Below, piece by piece: positions 60,611 through 64,000 of a stretch of DNA of 64,000 nucleotides (within the stretch, counting starts at the first letter, position 1; each line of letters opens with the position of its first letter). The DNA is from Streptomyces globisporus (GTDB taxonomy: Bacteria > Actinomycetota > Actinomycetes > Streptomycetales > Streptomycetaceae). A program made the translations under genes and the position numbers. The stretch is from NCBI GenBank assembly GCA_014649555.1, contig BMTG01000005.1, positions 124,001 to 188,000 on the forward strand. The letters run 5' to 3'. The notes below the pieces were generated by a model. It saw only the letters and a list, made by a program, of their open reading frames with translations. It did no database searches and was not told the DNA's origin.

Positions 60611-60832
60611 ATGGGACTCGGAGGATGCATTCTCCTGATCGGTGCGGGCGCGATCCTGGCGTTCGCCACCGACTGGAAGATGGACACCGTGAACGTCGAC
60701 CTGGTCGGCTGGATCATGATGCTCGTCGGCCTCGTCGGGGTCTTCGTCTATATGAGCATCGCGCGGCGCCGCCGGATGGTCGTGCCGCCCACCACCACGG
60801 TCGTCCAGGACGACCAGCAGCGCTACCAGTAA
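60611..60832 (+). CDS. Small membrane protein, DUF6458-like
   Basis: The 73-residue protein has two membrane segments, about 2-18 (LGGCILLIGAGAILAFA) and 32-53 (LVGWIMMLVGLVGVFVYMSIA), separated by TDWKMDTVNVD. A basic tail RRRRMVVPPTTTVVQDDQQRYQ follows. This matches a small conserved actinobacterial family of unknown function. The ATG at 60611 follows CGAGGAGGCGGAATTC, a strong ribosome-binding site. Confidence 0.88.
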   Translation: MGLGGCILLIGAGAILAFATDWKMDTVNVDLVGWIMMLVGLVGVFVYMSIARRRRMVVPPTTTVVQDDQQRYQ

Positions 60833-60879
60833 CGGCCGGGCGCTCCGGGTCGCCCCGCACCGGGGCGACCCGTCCGGCG

Positions 60880-62697
60880 TCAGCCCTGCTCGTCCATCCC
60901 GGCCAGCACCAGCGCCAGCCGTGATGCCCCCGCCGCGGTGACGCGGACCGGCACCCCCCAGTCCTGCTGGTGCACATGGCAGGCCGGGTACTCGTTGGCC
61001 GGGTCGTCGTCGCAGGACGCCGCCATCGCGGAGACGTGCAGCACGCCCTCGGTGACCCCGTCCGCGAGGACCAGATCGCGCCCGAGATCCGTCCCCGCGC
61101 CGGAGCCGTCCGCCAGCAGCTCGGGCGGGGTGGCGGAGACCAGGAGCCGGGTCGAGGGCCCGTAGCGGGTGTCCAGCTTCTGCCCCGCGGGCGCCTGGAA
61201 GACCACGTCGAGGCGGAGGGTGCCCGGGGCGATCTCTGTGGCGGCCCGCTGGGTGCGGTGCGCCTGGTCGGCGACCCGGACCGCTTCCTCGGGCAGCCGG
61301 AGGCGGGTCAGCCGGTGGCGGGCCGACTCGACGACGACGAGATCGCCGTCGACCAGCACAGCGTCGCTGGGCTCGCGCACGTCCGTTGCCAGCGTGGTGA
61401 CCTCGCCGGACGCCGGATCGTACCGGCGCAGGGCGTGGTTGTACGTGTCGCTGATCGCGACGGACCCGTCGGGCAGCGCGGTCACGCCGATCGGGTGCTG
61501 CAGGAGCGCCTGGTCGGCCGCCCCGTCCCGGTGGCCGAAGTCGAAGAGGCCGGTGCCGACGGCGGTGTGGACGTGCTCGTCGCGGTCGACCCAGCGCAGT
61601 GCGGAGGTCTCCGAGTCGGCGACCCAGAGCCGCTCCCCGTCGGCCGAGACGGCGAGCCCGGACGGCTGGGCGAACCAGGCCTCGGCGGCCGGCCCGTCGA
61701 CCAGGCCCTCGTTGGTGGTCCCGGCGGCGACACGTACGGTCGCGCTCCCGGGGTCGTACGTCCACAGCTGGTGCACGCCCGCCATGGCGATCCACAGCCG
61801 GTCGCCGAACCAGGCGAGGTCCCAGGGCGAGGAGAGGTCCACCTCACGCGCCGGGCCGCTGGTCGGGTTCCCCTGCCACCACTGGCGGCCGGTCCCGGCG
61901 AGGGTGCTGGTCACCCCGGTCGTGAGGTCCAGGGCGCGGAGGGCGTGGTTGACGGTGTCCGCGACGGCGACGCGGCCGTCCGGGAGCACGGCGAGTCCCT
62001 GCGGTTCGCTGAACCGGGCCTCGTCCGGGCCGCCGTTGCTCAAACCGCGTTCACCGGTGCCGAAGTGGCGTCGTACGGTCTCGCCGTCGGCGTCCAGCTC
62101 GACCAGGCGGTGGCGGGTGGTGTCGGAGACCAGGAAGCCGCCGTCCGGCAGGAGCAGCGCCTTGCCGGGGAAGCGCAGATGCGTGGCGACGGGCTCGGGC
62201 GCGACGTAGGGGCCGTCGCCGCGGCGGAGCGTGCCCTTGGCCCCGTGCTCGGCCTCCAACTCCTCGACGAGCTTCTCGATGGCGTGCGCGTGGCCCTCGC
62301 CCGCGTGCTGGGCGACGACATAGCCCTCGGGGTCGATCACGACGAGCGTCGGCCAGGCCCGGACGGCGTACTGCTTCCAGGTGGCCAGCTCGGGGTCATC
62401 GAGGACGGGGTGGTGGACCTCGTAGCGTTCGACGGCGTCGACGACGGCCTGGTGCTCGGCCTCGTGGACGAACTTGGGCGAGTGGACGCCGATGATCACC
62501 ACGGTGTCGCGGTGCTTCTCCTCCAGCTCGCGCAGCTCGTCCAGGACATGCAGACAGTTCACACAGCAGAACGTCCAGAAGTCGAGGATGACGATGCGTC
62601 CTCGCAGGTCAGCGAGGGTGTACTGCTGGTCGCCTGTATTGAGCCAGCCGCCCTTGCCGATGAGTTCGGGGGCGCGGACGCGTGCACGTGTTGCCAT
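60880..62697 (-). CDS. Thioredoxin-like/NHL-repeat protein (NHLRC2-like)
   Basis: The 605-residue protein has an N-terminal thioredoxin-like domain (GKGGWLNTGDQQYTLADLRGRIVILDFWTFCCVNCLHVLDEL). The redox site is CCVNC at residues 44-48, where thioredoxin has CxxC. A six-bladed NHL beta-propeller follows from about residue 190 (FSEPQGLAVLPDGRVAVADTVNHALRALDL; LLQHPIGVTALPDGSVAISDTYNHALRRYD), and a C-terminal beta domain with the Cys pair of AASCDDDPANEYPACHVH. It lacks a signal peptide. The architecture matches animal NHLRC2 and its bacterial relatives; the substrate is unknown. The start is ATG 62697 with a weak ribosome-binding site. Confidence 0.9.
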   Translation of the reverse strand: MATRARVRAPELIGKGGWLNTGDQQYTLADLRGRIVILDFWTFCCVNCLHVLDELRELEEKHRDTVVIIGVHSPKFVHEAEHQAVVDAVERYEVHHPVLDDPELATWKQYAVRAWPTLVVIDPEGYVVAQHAGEGHAHAIEKLVEELEAEHGAKGTLRRGDGPYVAPEPVATHLRFPGKALLLPDGGFLVSDTTRHRLVELDADGETVRRHFGTGERGLSNGGPDEARFSEPQGLAVLPDGRVAVADTVNHALRALDLTTGVTSTLAGTGRQWWQGNPTSGPAREVDLSSPWDLAWFGDRLWIAMAGVHQLWTYDPGSATVRVAAGTTNEGLVDGPAAEAWFAQPSGLAVSADGERLWVADSETSALRWVDRDEHVHTAVGTGLFDFGHRDGAADQALLQHPIGVTALPDGSVAISDTYNHALRRYDPASGEVTTLATDVREPSDAVLVDGDLVVVESARHRLTRLRLPEEAVRVADQAHRTQRAATEIAPGTLRLDVVFQAPAGQKLDTRYGPSTRLLVSATPPELLADGSGAGTDLGRDLVLADGVTEGVLHVSAMAASCDDDPANEYPACHVHQQDWGVPVRVTAAGASRLALVLAGMDEQG

Positions 62698-62761
62698 GTC
62701 ACCAGTCAACACCGTCCCGGCCTGCGCGCATTCCGCCGGGCCCCGGGGGAACCTGTGCCCC

Positions 62762-63253
62762 ATGAGACTTCTCGTACGTGAGCGGCTGTTCGCCATCGGC
62801 GACGACTACTGGATCGAGGACGACGGGGGCCGGAAGGTCTTTCTGGTCGACGGCAAGGCGATGCGGCTGCGCGACACCTTCGAGCTGAAGGACACCGACG
62901 GCCGGGTCCTGGTCGAGCTGCGCCAGAAGCTGATCAGCCTGCGCGACACGATGCTCATCGAGCGTGGCGGCGAGGAGCTGGCGAAGGTCAAGCGCAAGCG
63001 GCTGTCGCTGCTCCGCAACCACTACCGGGTGACGCTGGTGGACGGTACGGAGCTGGACGTCAGCGGCAAGATCCTGGACCGCGAGTTCGCCATCGAGTAC
63101 GACGGCGAGCTGCTGGCCCAGATCTCGCGCCGCTGGCTGACCCTTCGGGACACGTACGGCATCGACGTCGTCCGGGACGACGCCGACACCGCGCTGCTCA
63201 TCGCCGTGGCGATGTGCGTGATCGTCCTGGCGGACAAGGAGAGCGAGGGCTGA
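62762..63253 (+). CDS. LURP-one-related (LOR) family protein
   Basis: The 163-residue protein is a single tubby-like LOR domain: MRLLVRERLFAIGDDYWIEDDGGRKVFLVDGKAMRLRDTFELKD, then repeated beta strands LISLRDTMLIERGGEELAKVKR and LDVSGKILDREFAIEYDGELLAQISRRW, and a C-terminal hydrophobic helix ADTALLIAVAMCVIVLAD. Related proteins bind membranes or phospholipids; the bacterial role is unknown. It diverges from the NHLRC2-like gene with 64 bases between start codons, so the two share a regulatory region. Confidence 0.9.
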   Translation: MRLLVRERLFAIGDDYWIEDDGGRKVFLVDGKAMRLRDTFELKDTDGRVLVELRQKLISLRDTMLIERGGEELAKVKRKRLSLLRNHYRVTLVDGTELDVSGKILDREFAIEYDGELLAQISRRWLTLRDTYGIDVVRDDADTALLIAVAMCVIVLADKESEG

Positions 63254-63278
63254 GCGCCCGCCGGGCGCGGCCGTTCGT

Positions 63279-63294
63279 TGTTTCACGTGAAACG
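63279..63294. promoter_or_regulatory. parS: parS site (ParB binding), one mismatch
   Basis: TGTTTCACGTGAAACG has the full 14-base core GTTTCACGTGAAAC and differs from the consensus only in the outermost base. It lies in the convergent space between the LOR-family gene and the nitrilase-family gene. Confidence 0.92.
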
Positions 63295-63336
63295 TGGAGG
63301 CCGCCGAACTGCCCCCGGAAAGCCGTCCGGCGGCCC

Positions 63337-64000
63337 TCAGAGCGGTGACGTGAGCCCCAGCCGGCGGTCCTTCAGGGCCGGGAACTGCTCCCGGGTCGCG
63401 CGCACCTTGTCCGCGTCCAGCTCGACGGTCAGGACCTCCTCATCCGCGCCCGCCTGGGCCAGCACCTCGCCCCAGGGGTCGACGACGATGCTGTGGCCGG
63501 CCTGCTGGATGTCGCCGTGGGTGCCCGCCGTGCCGACGGCGAGCACGTACGCCTGGTTCTCCACGGCGCGGGCCTGCGCCAGGAGCGTCCAGTGGGAGCG
63601 GCGGCGCTCGGGCCAGCCCGCCGCGACGACGAGCGTCTCGGCGCCCGCGTCGACGAGGCCCCGGAACTGCTCGGGGAAGCGGAGGTCGTAGCAGGTGGCG
63701 AGGCCCAGGGTGGTGTCCGGCAGGGCGACGGTCACCAGCTCCTCGCCCGCGCCCATCATCACCGCCTCGCCCTGGTCGAAGCCGAAGCGGTGGATCTTGC
63801 GGTAGGCGGCCGTGCGCTCACCCTCGGGCGAGAAGACCAGGCTGGTGTTGTAGAGGGTGCCGTCGTCCGCGCGTTCGACGAAGGAGCCCGCGTGCAGCCA
63901 GACCCCGGCCTCGGCCGCCGCCTTCGCCATCGCCTCGTGCGTGGGGCCCTCCAGCGGCTCGGCCTCCGCCTCGAAGGCGGTGTAGGCGAACGCCCCGACC
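63337..64000 (-). CDS. Nitrilase/omega-amidase family carbon-nitrogen hydrolase, 3' part (cut by window edge)
   Basis: The frame runs off the right edge; the visible 221 residues are the C-terminal part. They contain WLHAGSFVER, the catalytic Lys region YRKIHRFGFDQGE, and the catalytic Cys in LGLATCYDLRFPEQFRGLV, followed by WPERRRSHWTLLAQARAVENQAYVLAVGTAG. The catalytic Glu lies in the missing N-terminal part. The sequence is closest to the NIT2/YafV-like omega-amidases, which hydrolyse alpha-ketoglutaramate or ketosuccinamate; that specificity is inferred from resemblance. Confidence 0.9.
   Translation of the reverse strand, partial: VGAFAYTAFEAEAEPLEGPTHEAMAKAAAEAGVWLHAGSFVERADDGTLYNTSLVFSPEGERTAAYRKIHRFGFDQGEAVMMGAGEELVTVALPDTTLGLATCYDLRFPEQFRGLVDAGAETLVVAAGWPERRRSHWTLLAQARAVENQAYVLAVGTAGTHGDIQQAGHSIVVDPWGEVLAQAGADEEVLTVELDADKVRATREQFPALKDRRLGLTSPL

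Overview
This is Streptomyces (or very close actinobacterial) chromosome. The base composition is about 70% G+C with strongly G/C-biased third codon positions, GTG starts are frequent, and the only in-frame TTA codon I found is in one gene. Three perfect or near-perfect copies of the Streptomyces ParB site TGTTTCACGTGAAACA lie at 40.8, 50.0 and 63.3 kb. Streptomyces parS sites cluster around oriC, so at least the right half is probably origin-proximal, which fits metG and aspS lying there. No rRNA, tRNA, CRISPR array or prophage was seen.

Region 1 (1-9.2 kb) is part of the cobalamin (corrin-ring) locus. cobN (cut by the left edge) has a cobalamin riboswitch in its leader. It diverges from cobG-cobH-cobIJ, which converges on cobK. 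A tnpB-only IS200/IS605-type element sits between cobK and the divergent cbiD. A truncated VOC/glyoxalase remnant follows cbiD.

Region 2 (9.2-16.5 kb) holds two unrecognised genes, a RibD/DHFR-like reductase, a flavoprotein, a KhtT/KhtU-type cation-proton antiporter pair, an orphan hemC, a TerB protein and a PucR-type regulator.

Region 3 (16.5-27.3 kb) is the most distinctive block. It holds a YqiJ-like membrane protein, a YqiK-like flotillin, an array of intergenic repeats, a 1,669-residue AAA+ ATPase and a two-RCK membrane protein whose gene carries the TTA codon. All are on the + strand and probably form one membrane-associated NTP-dependent assembly.

Region 4 (27.4-41.3 kb) starts with trpS, preceded by a 13-residue leader peptide with tandem Trp codons and an attenuator hairpin. 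Next come an LLM oxidoreductase with its FMN reductase, a universal stress protein, a 1,176-residue signalling ATPase, a MerR-PP2C fusion, a DrrAB-type exporter, a second FMN reductase and small membrane, DUF2630 and S4-domain proteins.

Region 5 (41.3-64 kb) contains a Tat-exported PhoX-type phosphatase behind a PHO box, a vWA protein, an OmpR-type two-component system, metG, an L,D-transpeptidase lipoprotein, aspS and a SpoIIE-type phosphatase. It continues with an AI-2E-family membrane protein, pirin, an SseB-domain protein, an acyl-CoA dehydrogenase, an M18 aminopeptidase, a DUF6458 protein, an NHLRC2-like thioredoxin/NHL protein, a LURP-one protein and a nitrilase-family gene cut by the right edge. 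Most genes are single or paired, and strong G/C-rich hairpins separate many of the units.
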